Below are positions 47,300-59,550 of a stretch of 64,000 bases of DNA, piece after piece. The notes below the pieces were generated by a model. It made no database searches. It was not told the origin of the DNA and saw nothing but the letters and a program-made list of their open reading frames with translations. The stretch spans positions 5,430,627 through 5,494,626 of the forward strand of contig BSYO01000035.1 in the NCBI GenBank assembly GCA_033239525.1, written 5' to 3'. The first letter of the stretch is position 1. The number at the start of each line of letters is the position of its first letter. Source of the stretch: Nepenthes gracilis. Its lineage: Eukaryota; Streptophyta; Magnoliopsida; Caryophyllales; Nepenthaceae. The position numbers and the translations under genes were made by a program.

Positions 47300-50103
47300 T
47301 ACATGTCTTTTAGATTAAACTCTATTTTGTTAGTTAATTTGATATTTTTACTTTTCTATAAAGTGAAAAGTTTTATACTTGTCCTACATTTGAACCTTTT
47401 ATTATAAAGTCCTTCAATTTGGTATTTTCTTGATGATAATTGTAAGAGATTAAACAAAATAATATATTCAAATATCCTAATTGTAAAGTATGAGTTCTAA
47501 ATTTTAAATTTAATTATGATTAATTAAGTTAAGAATAATAAATTAATGTCAAAGAAGGAAGAAAATCAGGTTAAAAGTTAATTTTATATCAAATTACTAT
47601 GAATTGATAGATGCCTAACCGGCGCCCAACGTGCTCCCAGGTATGTTTTAGGCAAAGAGGTTGCGTCTGACTATCATTTGATCAGAACTCGAGCATGTTT
47701 TTCAATATACTCGCACTTGATATACACCTAAATGGCACTCAAGCGCACTTTTAAACATGCTGAATGCTCAACATGCACATGAGAGACACTTGTACGCATC
47801 TTTGTTTGATCGTAGCACTCGATGCGCATCTGACGAGTGCTCGTGCGTTAGTCTAGTGTATATATCATGTCTAGCTAATTTTCGGCCATTTTCTTTCAGA
47901 TATTGAGAGAGGAGAGAGAAGGAAAAGAGGAAAAGAGAGAAAGAAAGAGGAGAAGTTAGAGAAGGCAAATATGTTCATATACATTGGTTTGACAAGCCAT
48001 TTTTTTACAAATATGTTGGTGTATGTATCAATAATCTAGTTTAATGCATTAATATGGCATGAATTTCGTGTATAATGCTCTTGAATTTGCTCCGACATGC
48101 ATGATATTTGAACTGAAATACTGAATTTTTACAATGATGCTGATTTTTCTACAATTTTGTTTGAAAAATTGACCACATGACATTACATGTTTGAAATCAA
48201 GTATGTTCAAATTTTTACACATGATAAGAAATTAAAGAAAATCAAAGAAAAACTCTATAATTTGTTAAAAATTAAAAATATTTCCTCCGAAAATGAAAAA
48301 ATATAAAAATTTTGTAAAATTATGTAGAGCTTTTATTTATTTATATAGCAAACTATGGTAATAAGATTTAGCGGTGGTATATTATGACATGTCTTACTAT
48401 ATTATAACAATGATCAAGGTTTGAACCTATCATCCACAGATGAAAGTGGCGTTTGATACTATCTATAAGGTGATATATATGGCCGCTCACCTATAAGTCT
48501 TGAATAATAGCGTAAGATCTTTGATTATATAAAAATAAATATAACCCGAGTTTTAATTATCCACTTCTTTACTCGGTGAGGCCCTACTAGCCATTGATCC
48601 CTAAGAAATTACATATTTGAGTATGAATTATATGTCACAATTTGAATAATAATATAACAAGAAAATTTGAAAAATTATATGCATTTGTTATGGAATTTTA
48701 TGGGATTTCATATGAAATTGATTCATCATCTTCCAGCATATTTTTATATAAATTATATATTTAATTATAAAATTATATTATTATTGAGTTTTTAACTCAC
48801 TCCTATCTCTATTTTTCACTAACCCCTTTAGATTAGTAGTTCGGGTACTTACAGAGGAGGTAAGGAATTGGTTGAGGAGCTGATTTGAGAAATTAGATTA
48901 GTTTTTTAAAGAAAGTTATTATATTTAGATTTCAAACAATAACTTAAAATGTTTATGATATTCGGATGATAATTTAGAAATTATAATATTGATATTGGCT
49001 TTCTATTATTATTATTCAGATATTTTGATTTTGATTTAAGTATGACTCTTTACGTATGGTTCGATGTTATGGTATGATTAGTATTTGGAGCCACTTAATG
49101 ATCTTACATTTTCAAGTCATGTGGTTAGATTATTACTTTTTTTTATTTTGGTTGATTGAAATATCGACATGAAATTCACGTCCATGAATTATTGTGTTTA
49201 TTATTTGTTCACAAATGATTTTGCTAATTATTAATATCGAGATAGAATTTTAGAATTTGACACTAATATATAAACAGATTTGAGAATTACACTTTATCCA
49301 TTAGTAATAAAAAAAGGTAGTATTTGATCCTGTCTATAAGAAGTAATATGTGAATAGTCTGCTTGTGGGTTTAAATAATAGTATTTTAGTTTAGAATTAT
49401 TAGAAGTGCGTATAATCATTCCCTAAAATTAGTCTTTTGATCCTTGATTGTTTGACTTTTGAGGTTCACAGGTTTTGATTGATATTTGGATTATCCGATT
49501 TTGGATTTTAGATTTTAGACTTTGAGTCTTCTAGATTTGTGATATTTGGATAATTGAACTTTTGGATGATTTAGTACTTTGGAATATTTAATATTCATAA
49601 ATGGGTTATGAAATTTGTGCATGAAATCATATTCAAATATTTGGCATTTTGACATTCGATATTTGGATACATTGGATTTCACACATGTTTGATTGTTTCT
49701 GTCCATTTGTTCTATTTTATTGGTCATGTATTTGTTATTACATATATAAATATTTATTGAGTTTTAAATTCTTGATTTATTATTTTTCTAAATATTTCAT
49801 ATTAGAGGATAATGGATTATTTGGGGGGACTTGGACGAAAAATATTGGAAGACTTTATTTATTTTGCATTGTATTAGAATTTGTATTTGAAATCGCATAT
49901 GGGATTTATGTTAGCGGAGTTATTGCATATTGATTATTTTCAATTCATTTATTATCTGAATTTGTACTGATTTGATGTGATGATTGATAGATTTTAGGTC
50001 AAAGTTTTTCCTTGTGAAGAATTTGAATTGAGTAGTTGTATTATCATTACTTCAAAGACCGGACAAAATAGTTTGGATTGATTCTATATCCGTTGTTGAG
50101 TAT
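47300..50103 (+). mobile_element. Chromovirus-type LTR-like region
   Basis: It has a GA-rich leader (47900-47960), the shared core at about 48509 (GCGTAAGATCTTTGATTATA) and a second weaker core near 49310-49450. It continues after the miniature element to an LTR-like end, GGGCCGTAACA, at 51476. The start is unclear, because the neighbouring Retand element is itself truncated here. No gene seen. Confidence 0.45.
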
Positions 50104-51352
50104 TGTAGAGTCCCATATCGGATTGGAAGGGGACACGAAATGCGCTCTTATAGAGGCGTGGATACCCTTTCCATGGAGACGCGTTCTGAGAATTTGTGGG
50201 AGGTTTGCCAGGAGAAAACCTTGAGGCCTGTGTGTGGCCAAAGAGGACAATATCTTGTCATATTGTGCCGCCGTTGCGCCACTCTGGGAGATGCATTTTG
50301 GGAACCTGTGAGAGGTTCACCAGGAGAAAACCTTGAGGCCTGTGTGCGGCCGAAGAGGACAATATCTCGTCACGTTGTGCCGCCGCTACGCCACTCTGGG
50401 AGACGCGTTTTGGGGGCGGTGGAGGCCGTCTGTCAAGAGCAAAACTGTGCGGAGTCTGTGTGGCTGCCAAAGTGGATAATATCTCCATGCGAGTGCCTGG
50501 TGATGTTACAAGTGGTATCAGAGCCAGGACCTGTGTTCGGTGTGCCAGCGAGGACACCGGGCCCCTTTGAAGGGGGTAGACTGTAGAGTCCCACATCGGA
50601 TTGGAAGGGGGCACAAAGTGTGCTCTTATAGAGGCTTGGATACCCTTCCCATGGAGACGCATTTTGGGAACTTGTGGGAAGTTCGCCAGAAGAAAACCTT
50701 GAGGCTTGTGTGTAGCCAAAGTGAACAATATCTCGCCACACTGTGCCGCCGCTGCGCCACTCTTGGAGACGCGTTCTGGAAACCAATGGAAAGTTCGCTA
50801 GGAGAAAACCTTGATGCCTGTGTGTGGCCAAAGAGGACAATATCTCGCCACGTTGTGCCGCTGCTACGCCACTCTGGGAGACGCGTTTTGGGGGCGGTGG
50901 AGGCCGTCTGTCAAGAGCAAAACCGTGCGGAGTCTGTGTGGCTGTCAAAGCGGATGATATCTCCATGCGAGTGCCTGGGGACGTTACAAGTGGTATCAGA
51001 GCCAGGACCTGTGTTCGGTGTGCCAGCGAGGACACCGGGCCCCTTTGAAGGGGATAGACTGTAGAGTCCCACATCGGATTGGAAGGGGGCACAAAGCGTG
51101 CTCTTATAGAGGCTTGGATACCCTTCCTTTGGAGACGCGTTTTGGGAACCTGTGGGAAGTTTGCCAGGAGAAAACCTTGAGGCTTGTGTGTAGCCAAAGT
51201 GAACAATATCTCACCACGTTGTGCCGCCGCTGTGCCACTCTGGGAGACGAGTTTTGGGGGCGGTGGAGGCCGTCTGCCAAGAGCCAAACTGTGCGGAGCC
51301 TGTGTGACTGCCAAAGCGGATAATATCTCTATGCGGGTACCTTGAGACGTTA
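50104..51352 (+). mobile_element. Miniature LTR retrotransposon (TRIM/SMART-like) array: three LTRs, two internals
   Basis: LTR1 is 50104-50510, LTR2 50582-50988 (both 407 bp) and LTR3 51060-51352 (293 bp). Each runs TGTAGAGTCCCA...GTTACA. Between them lie two 71-bp internals, starting AGTGGTATCAGAGCC (tRNA-iMet primer-binding site) and ending in a polypurine tract (TTTGAAGGGG[GA]TAGAC). Flanks are AGTAT and AGTGT, a target duplication with one change. LTR1 and LTR2 each hold a 114-bp direct duplication absent from LTR3. The array has no coding capacity; long frames on both strands here are artefacts of the GC-rich repeats. It would need proteins from another element to move. Confidence 0.9.
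50511..50581 (+). promoter_or_regulatory. Internal region 1: primer-binding site and polypurine tract
   Basis: It is 71 bases. TGGTATCAGAGCC begins two bases after LTR1, and a purine tract ends just before LTR2. The second copy is 50989-51059. Confidence 0.85.
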
Positions 51353-51476
51353 CAAGTGTCATGATTTTTATATTCTTTAGTTTCAATTTCGTTTGGGTGT
51401 AACTCAACTTCAGATTTATTAGTCAGATCTTAGCAAATTTCGGATTAAAATAAAATTTCAATTTTGGGCCGTAACA
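51353..51476 (+). mobile_element. End of the LTR split by the miniature element
   Basis: The sequence runs from the right target copy to GGGCCGTAACA, an LTR-like 3' end in plus orientation. Confidence 0.45.
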
Positions 51477-54400
51477 TGCATGAGGTACAAGTATTTTCAA
51501 AAATAGATTTTCAAACGAATTATTATCAATTGAGTATTAAAAAGAAAAATGTGACCAAGATGGCTTTTTGAATAAGATATAAACATTACAAGTTTTTGGT
51601 AATATATTTTGTCCACATTGCTAAAGCTGGATAATGCCAAGGGGCATACGTTTGAGAACGGAGTTATATTTGCAATCATTACAAACCAGAGTTATGACAA
51701 AATTTATATTTGTAGGCATTATTACTCGACAAAAAATCTTGTAGGAAACGGTTCAGATACACGCATTTCGTATTTGTAATGTCAAGGGATGCAAGTTTTG
51801 TCATACTTGACAAAAATCGGTTCATGTACACGCAGTCACAAGCTATACATCTTTGATTGAGATATCAATGTCATCCATATATCCATAATAGAAGGCTATA
51901 CAATTTTTTTATATATAAATTTATCCATTATAATGCCTATCCTTATTAAAAGTCTTAAATAGGTTGAGCCGCTTGTGACATTACATGGCTTGGCCTGCCA
52001 TTGCCTATGCCAAATATGGCCGTAGTAAATAGTATTGAGTTATGTATAATACGGTACAATATTTTAGATCTTGTCAGGCTATATGGTAGACGGCCTAGGG
52101 GCCGTACTAATCCGTGGCATGATTGGGCCATTTCAGGCATGGCCCATTTGGGGTAGGGAGAGGGAGCAAAAGAAAAAGAAAAGGATCAAAAAAAATTTTA
52201 TTTTTTAATATATAAACTATGTTGTGCAGACATATGAAATAATATGACCTAACACATCGTGGGCCACATGTCATGCTAGGCTGAAACTTTGAAAACCAGG
52301 GCCATGTCTATCACAGCCCGTTTTTAAATGAACATCTTGAATAAATGGGTTGTGCCGAACACGTATAACTCATTTAACATGAATAATCCCCATGTTATTC
52401 TTTCCCTTCTTCTATGTACCAAATTTTGTAACCTAATTTCTTCAAGCCAAATTATGTTGAGTTTTACATTCAAATAATTGGGTCCACTAATCCATGCTTT
52501 ATTTCAATGATAGGACTCATATCTCATATTAAATAACCAATATAATATTATCTTCGTTACTTCTTTTAATCTGCTAGTTCATATATTTGATACCATGTTT
52601 GAGTAGTTACACTGTTCATCACTTCAAAAAAAATAACCTCGAGCTATCTAATGCGATCCTTTCGATAAATCCAGGCTTAACAATAGACATCACTAACACA
52701 AATAGTCCATACAAAACATCATGTTTATGTTGCTATTTCTTTGCTATGTTAAAAATCCTCATTGTTATTGACTCTATTAAAGTTTTTTTTAATTGACTTA
52801 ATAAAATTTATTTGTTGGTCATTGTAATTAATTTATACCTCTGAGGTTAGCCCCCTTTTATCTCTTTTAATCTAAAATAATAACATGATTATTTAAATTT
52901 ACTATGTTAAAATAATAAAATTATATGATTATTTATAAGAAAAAAAATATTGAAATTGCCTCTACATATATCACTTCATCTAATAATATTTTAAAAATAT
53001 TTAATAATTATATTTAATAATATTCTTTTGTTAAAATAAGGTGGTTTGATGAGTGCGAGTCCATTTTTGCTTTATTGAATAAAGCTTGCTATGGCTTTTG
53101 CATCATGTTCTTGTAGATAGTTGCAGAGATAATCCTCTATTGCACAAAATTAATAGCTCAATAATTTTTATCATGTTCAAATTTCATTGTGTATTCTATC
53201 TTCAATAGGGATCTTGTTTTAAAATAGAAAACTCCGATATAAATACCGACGACAAATTAACCAAACACTTGTGTGAATCTATGATAAAGCAAATTAATGA
53301 ATGACGAACAACCATATACAAAATAACACAGGAGAATCAACATGTAAAAAAATATAAGACTTTGTGTTCATAATGATACCTCACTATAATAGTGCCATGG
53401 TTATAGAAAAACCGTAGCACCTCTCTCAACTTGTGTATTCAAGTCTCGTAACAGTACATCCAAAAACTAAAGATGGGTATTAAGAGATAATAAATGGGAA
53501 ACTAAACCAGTGAGAAAAACTCTACTTCTGATGGTATCTAAACATACGTTAGTCCATGATCCAATGGTGCAGGCTTTTACATTTAGATGGTATCTAATCT
53601 ATGTAAATAAGCTTTACAAGTTTATACGTGCTTCGAAGGTCTTAAAATTTTGAAGAAGTTTAGCGATGTTTTCATGATCAAAATGTAGAGTCCAGCATTG
53701 TTGAGTGTTTGTTCATGGGGCCAAGGTTTTTCCTTAATGTTTTTGGGCATTCAGTCAGAAGTCTAGGACCTTAGTACTTTGCTGGGAACCCCTACAGGTG
53801 CACGTATTTAGACAAGCAACATGGTACTAGCCCCTTTCTTGAGGGTCCCCCCCACCCCCATCCCCACCACCAAAAAAAAAAAAAATGCCTTTCTCCTCTG
53901 TCATATCAAAAGGTACTAATCGTCCTAGTAAAGTTCAATCTCTCTAAAGTTTAATCTCTCTAAAGTTTTGTCTCTTTGTTTGCATTCATTTAGGTGATTT
54001 TTCATTTGCATGTGTGCATTCTTATTTTAGGGTTTTATTTGGAAACTAGTGAGTTATAGTAAATCATTTTTGGATGTTTATCCAACAACTTAAAACTTTT
54101 AGATCAATTGATTTTTTGACATGTTATCAAAACCTTCTGAACAAATAGTCGTAAATTACGTTTCTGAAATTGAAGTTATGTTTTTCTTTTTTTTTTTTGT
54201 TAGATTTTGAGTTACTCTATTTTGGGTTTTACGGCAAATAGATGGGATGTCTAAAGGATGCATAATGCTTACATGTGAAATGCTCGGATGGATAAGTTAA
54301 ATAAGGGTTGTGAGATATTTGTGTGATGGTTGGTCAAAGTCGATCGAAAGTCATCTGAGCGATAAAAGATATTAAAAGGTTGCATGATATTTGTATTAAG

Positions 54401-54773
54401 GTCGGTCGAGTATCAATAAAATGCTAGTCGAGCGGTTCATGGTGGACGTTTGAATAGAATACGTGCATCATTTGTCTAAAGGAGTAGCGTTTGATGTGGG
54501 CTAAGGGCACACGTGCATGGCTTATCCATATAGATGACACCTGCAGCGCTTGAGGAGGGCTCATGTGTCAACACTACTATAAGTTGCACTTGATACGATT
54601 TAAGATATCCAAAATCACTTTACAGTACTAAGATCATAGCAAAAAGAGAAAAAAGAGAAAGAGAAAACATAAAGGGTTTGACATCTGATTAAAGTATAAT
54701 TTGTGTTTCGTTCTTTATAAAATTTAAATAAATTGGTTTATTATTATTTTTTAGGATGTATTATCATTTGGTT
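51477..54773. other. AT-rich intergenic DNA, no gene recognised
   Basis: Near 51960-52150 and 52260-52330 are GC-richer blocks with GGGCC/GGCCC words, resembling decayed non-coding repeats. A C-run followed by 14 A's lies at about 53851-53885. No coding motif or LTR end could be supported. Confidence 0.45.
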
Positions 54774-56411
54774 TGTCATAACCCCGATCCGAATAGATAA
54801 TTAAATAAATAATTAAAAATATAAATAATTCTTTTACTTTCTTTTCAATAATTGAACAATATCCAAATAGCCCAAATAATAAGTTAAACTTAACAAACCA
54901 ACAATTGCAAAACAGACATGACATTCATAATCGATAGCAAACGTAGAACTTGACCGAACTAACTCTATTTGTTCTCTTAATAAATAATATATATAAACAT
55001 CAACATGCTCGAACAAATCAATTTGTAAGAAAAATATCAACCAAATATCTAATACAAAAAACATGGAACTTGTATAAACACACATACTGATAAATGTAAA
55101 ATTTTAATATCATAAGCCATAAATAAAATAACTAATAATTTTTTAACATAATATCAAACTAAATCCAGGTACATATCTAACAATAAAATAATAACAAAAG
55201 CTTTCAACTGTCTTCATCTAAGATCCTATAAGTATTCAATACCTTCTAATTTAAAAGGGTTAAAAAATAAGATAAATCATAAGTTTAAAATTCAGCAAGT
55301 ATATAAATGTATTATAATAAAATATGTTCACAAAATAGATTGTAGGAATAAAATACATATTGAATCGAATCCATAAAATGTGCTAATATGTCAAATGTCC
55401 TACAACGAATGTCCAAATTTGATTTTATATACAAAATTTATAATCCATATATGAATATCAAATAATATCAATCTATACGAAATTGTTCAATAGCAAATTA
55501 TTAAATGATTTTAAAGACTTAAATTTCATTGGGTAACTCTGGTGATTATATCAAAACTTATAAATCTTAATGATCAAAATATTTTAAATATTAAGCACAA
55601 TGTAGGTAAAATATCAAAAATTTAAAATATGCCAAGTTGAGAACCAAGAACAAAAAATCGTCTTAAAAAAAGGTTACATTTATTCTCGATAATTTTAGAT
55701 CAAAATATTACTATTTAGACTCGTAGATGAGCCATCTATAAATTCGTCTCTATAGACAAAGTCAAACGTCACTTTTTTGTCCCCGATGTAAATAGGTGTA
55801 GTCTTAAGTATATTTAATATATTAGGATATCTAAATATATTATTTTTATTTAATTTCTTACAATGACTATTAAGAAATACTAAATTGTAGACTTTTTACT
55901 ATATGAAAGTTACAAACTCATATAGAAATAAAATAGAATTCGGTTTAAAGCACTTATAAGAAATACCATTTGTAAGGCCAAATATATATGTTTTATGACT
56001 TCCCCTTCACAAATATTTTTATATGTAATATATTATTTTAAAATATTTTCTTAATTTATAAAAAACAATCTCTCCAAATCTCGGATGAAATCCAACAAAA
56101 TCTCAAAATAATTGGTGAATATTACATACATGCAATAATATTCAAAACCGTAGGAAAAGAACAAGTCAAAAATTTACCCTATAAAAAAATATAAATTTAT
56201 ATAGAGATAAAATAGAATTTGATCAAAAATATTTACATAAAATACTATATGCATGGCTAAATATACAAGTTTCATGACTTATCTTTCATAAATATTTTCA
56301 TATTAATATATTATTTTAAAATATTCACTTTAATTGAGAAAATTAAACTCACTCTTCAAATCATTAGTAAAGCCTAATAAAATTCCAAAACAATTGGTAA
56401 ATATCAAATGC
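54774..56411 (-). mobile_element. Chromovirus-type LTR, minus strand, left part
   Basis: It begins TGTCATAACCCCGATCC, the reversed LTR end (GGGGTTATGACA on the minus strand). The minus-strand order fits the other LTRs. It is split at 56412 by another LTR and resumes at 58266. Confidence 0.5.
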
Positions 56412-56769
56412 TGATAGATCCAACAACCACAGGCCCAAGGGCCAGGCTTCATAGTAGGCCTACAATCTAGCTCCAACCCAATAAAATTTTGCCAATGTGA
56501 AATGGCCCACAATGCCCAAGCAAGTGGAGTTTATCTGCGTATCACACTATAAATTCAGGCACCATCAAGCTTGGAAGGACAAGCTCTACAAAGCTACAAA
56601 AAACTCCACAAGCTCCAAGTGGCTTGACATTCACAGTCCTACGGTTTCAAAACCAATTTTTTTTCACACTAATTAAGTCTAATTTTGATTATATTAACTT
56701 AATTATCTTCTTATTATTATATTTTGGAAATTCGAAACCTCACATACTTTTGGGAGGCTTACCCTTCGT

Positions 56770-57235
56770 CCCAGGAACCCTCTATCCCAGAGCCAGAAGC
56801 ACTTCGTCCTGGAGCCATGAGCCATCCGTCCCGAAGTCAGGAGCACTTCGTCCTGGAGTCATAAGCCCTCCATCCCGAAGCCAGGGGTCTTCCATCTAAT
56901 GGCCAAGAGCCCTTCGTCTCGAAACCAGGAGCACGTCATCCCGAAGCCAAGAGCCTTCCGCCCCAAAGCCATGAGCCCTCTGTCCCGAAGTCGAGAGCCC
57001 ACCATCTAGAAGTATAAGCCCTCCGTCTCGAAGCCACGAGCCCTCCATCCTAGAGCTAGGAGCACTTCGTCCAAGAGCTAAGAGCACTCCCCGTCCCAGA
57101 GCAGGAGCTGTTCATCTCGGAGCCACGAGTCCTCCATCCCGAAGCTAAGAGCCCTCTATCCTAGAGCCACAAGCCCTCCACCTAGAGTCAAGAACCCTCC
57201 ATCCTAGAGCAAGAAGTGTGCTATCCAGGAGTCAA
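56770..57235. repeat. 22-bp minisatellite, about 21 copies
   Basis: Units have the form [GA]TCCCGAAGCCANGAGCCCTCC. Two subtypes (TCCCGAAG and TCCTGGAG/TCCTAGAG) alternate loosely. Located inside the LTR. Confidence 0.85.
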
Positions 57236-57294
57236 CCCTTCACTCAGGTAACCTGAATTTTGACTCACCAGTGTAATTTAGTCATTCTTCTCTA

Positions 57295-57995
57295 AGCTGC
57301 CCCTCTACTGGGTGCATGTCTAAGCCGGCCCTATACGGGTATACTTCTAAATCGCCCCTATGCAAGCGCACTTCTAAGTCGCCCATCAATAGCTGCACCT
57401 TTAAGTCGCCCCTCTATGAACGCTCCTCTAAGCCGCATCTTAGCGGGCATCCCTCTAAGATGCCCATTTGCCAGGCGCATGTCTAAACCACCCCTATATG
57501 GCCGCACATCTAAGCTACCCCTATATGAGCGCACTTTTAAGTCGCCCCTCTGTCAGGTGCATGTCTAAGCCCGTCCTATGTGGGGCCACTTCTAAGTCGC
57601 CCCTATGTGGGCGCACTTCTAAGCCACCTCTATGGGGACGCACCTTTATGCCATCCTTCTGCAGGCACTCCTCCAAGCTGCCCTCTCAGCGGGTGCACCT
57701 CTAAGATGCCCATTTATAGTTGTACCTCTAAAACGCCCCTCTACTGGGTGCACCTCTAAGATACCCCTCTGCAGGCGCAACTCTAAATCACCCATTTGTG
57801 CACACTCCTTTAAGCTGCCCCTGAGCAGGCACACTTCTAAGACTCTCATCTACTTGCACACATCTAAGTCGCCCCTCTGTGGTCACACTTTCAAACCGCC
57901 CCTCTACGGTCGCACATTCAAACCGCCCCTCTGTAGGCGCACCTCCAAGATACCCCTCAACCGAGTGCATTTCTAAGTTGCCCATCAACAAGCAC
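57295..57995. repeat. 27-bp minisatellite, about 26 copies
   Basis: Units have the form CCCCTCTNNGGGCGCACNTC plus TAAGNCG. Because 27 is a multiple of three, the frames at 57468-57976 (plus) and 57646-57991 (minus) show a 9-residue periodicity; these are not taken as genes. Confidence 0.9.
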
Positions 57996-58265
57996 GTCTA
58001 AATGCTCCATCCACCACTATGTGTATCTATACATTCCTCGCATCCTATTAGTATCTTTCTATTCTCTGAGAAAGATTTATAACTTGAGCGTCGAAAAGTA
58101 TACGGTGGGAGCCATTCTTTTCGTCCTCTAATCTCCTGTTTGTAATTTGTGGTGTGCAGGTTCCAAGTTAATGACGCAGACTGGATCCACTCCAATTCGA
58201 CCTACAATGGAAGAATAAAAGGCTCCTTAATCATACCACAACCCAAGAACCAGGGACACATCACA

Positions 58266-59550
58266 TACAGACAACAATATTCAAAGTAATTAGATAAAAT
58301 GTGACATATACATATAATAAAACAGCTAATATAAGTAAAAATCAAAGAATTTTAAAACAGACTAAATAAAAAATTTAGAAATATGTACCTTCTATTTTTA
58401 ATCTAATAGATTTGACAATATATCACTCCAAATTTCACTCTTTCTCTCTCATCTTTTGCTTCTTTTTCATTCTCTTTTTCTCTTTCCTCTTCTTTTCCAA
58501 CACAAAATGACAACTACAGCATGCGTAAGCACTTATATACCAAAATCGATACACAAGCGTTGAACAAATATCACATCTCTGATCCCAAAATCAAATTCAT
58601 TAACCCCTTAATCCATAATTAACATAAATTAAAATTTCTACCTCAAAATTTAAAAATTTAATTGTTTATCTCACATATTTTAAAACCTAAAATGAACAAT
58701 GGGATGCAAATTTGAAAATCAACTATCATTAAACACTCCAAAATAATATAAAAATTAAACCACAAAATCTAAATGCCGCACCAAAGGTTACTTCGAATAT
58801 CAACTGTTACTTGATCTAGAATTATTCATAAGGAAAAAAGTATCCTACTTAATATCAAAGTATCAAATTTATAATTTAATTGAAAATATTATTTAAACTA
58901 TTATAATTTCAGTCTAATGATCAACAGCCTAACACAATATAAACTAAAATGTACAATAATCCTAAAAAAAATTCACATACAAATCTGAATATAAATTATA
59001 ACTAAATAAAATATTCAAGCTTCATCTATCCAATTTTACAAGTAATTTGAGCCATCTAATATAGAGAGTTAGCAAAACAAAAGTAAAAATAGATCAATCA
59101 CTTTGTAAGATATATATAATTTTATATGTCGATACAAATCAATAATACATATTAGGATTATATCATGATAGAAAATTTAAAATGCCAATAACATCATGTT
59201 TAGATAATTCTTGGAAAATACTAATAATCAAGTTGTGTCCAAATCTATATAATGTCATATATTCTAGAAAAAATATGCAAATATATAAAAGATATTCAAA
59301 TTATACTAATATACAAAAAGGATAAATGATAGGTAATAATTTTACCAATAAAAAATAAATATCAAAATTTATGTCATAATTATTTTCACATAACCAAAGA
59401 CCATACCTACTATTTAAGACTCATAGGTAACCATCTATATATAATCCTATATATAGGTGTATTCTTTGATTTATTAATAATATATTATGATATATTCAAA
59501 TTTATTATATCAATTCTTAATAATTATTCGTACTTAGTCAAAATAAAAAC
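58266..59550 (-). mobile_element. Chromovirus-type LTR, minus strand, right part
   Basis: It contains the reversed core ATAACCAAAGACCATAC near 59390. A T/C-rich block at 58436-58500 is the reversed GA-rich leader. The sequence changes orientation at about 59550. Confidence 0.45.

Larger units (their letters stand above)
37541..47300 (-). mobile_element. Tat/Retand-type Ty3/gypsy retrotransposon (element 3), 5'-truncated
   Basis: On the minus strand, from right to left: gag (47184-45960), protease, RT, RNase H, a second RNase H and integrase (ending 42007), then a 40-bp repeat array, an antisense gene on the plus strand (39192-41126), another repeat array and the 3' LTR (37541-about 38590). 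The gene order, the extra RNase H and the antisense gene are features known for the Tat lineage (Retand, Grande). The 5' LTR and the start of gag's leader are missing; the sequence becomes unrelated after about 47300. All pol domains are decayed. Confidence 0.85.
56412..58265 (+). mobile_element. Solo LTR enlarged by minisatellites
   Basis: It starts TGATAGATCCAACAACC and ends CAGGGACACATCACA. It shares both ends and several blocks (e.g. 'ttttgactcaccagtg', 'tgtgcaggttccaagtta') with the solo LTR at 19242-20314. Between the blocks are two arrays of 22-bp and 27-bp units, which make it about 0.8 kb longer. Flanking five-base words do not match. Confidence 0.7.

Noticed and set aside
50104..51352. 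Cassandra-type element carrying 5S rRNA sequence
   Set aside because: The start word GAGTCCCACATCGG is shared by several miniature families, but I could not find the 5S gene's conserved internal promoter blocks.
50140..51407. Frames up to 324 codons in the miniature element
   Set aside because: They run through LTRs, the primer-binding site and internal regions; periodicity follows the repeats, not a protein.
57295..57995. CRISPR-like regular array
   Set aside because: The units are contiguous 27-mers without unique spacers, inside a plant LTR. The same reasoning applies to the 40-bp array at 41585.
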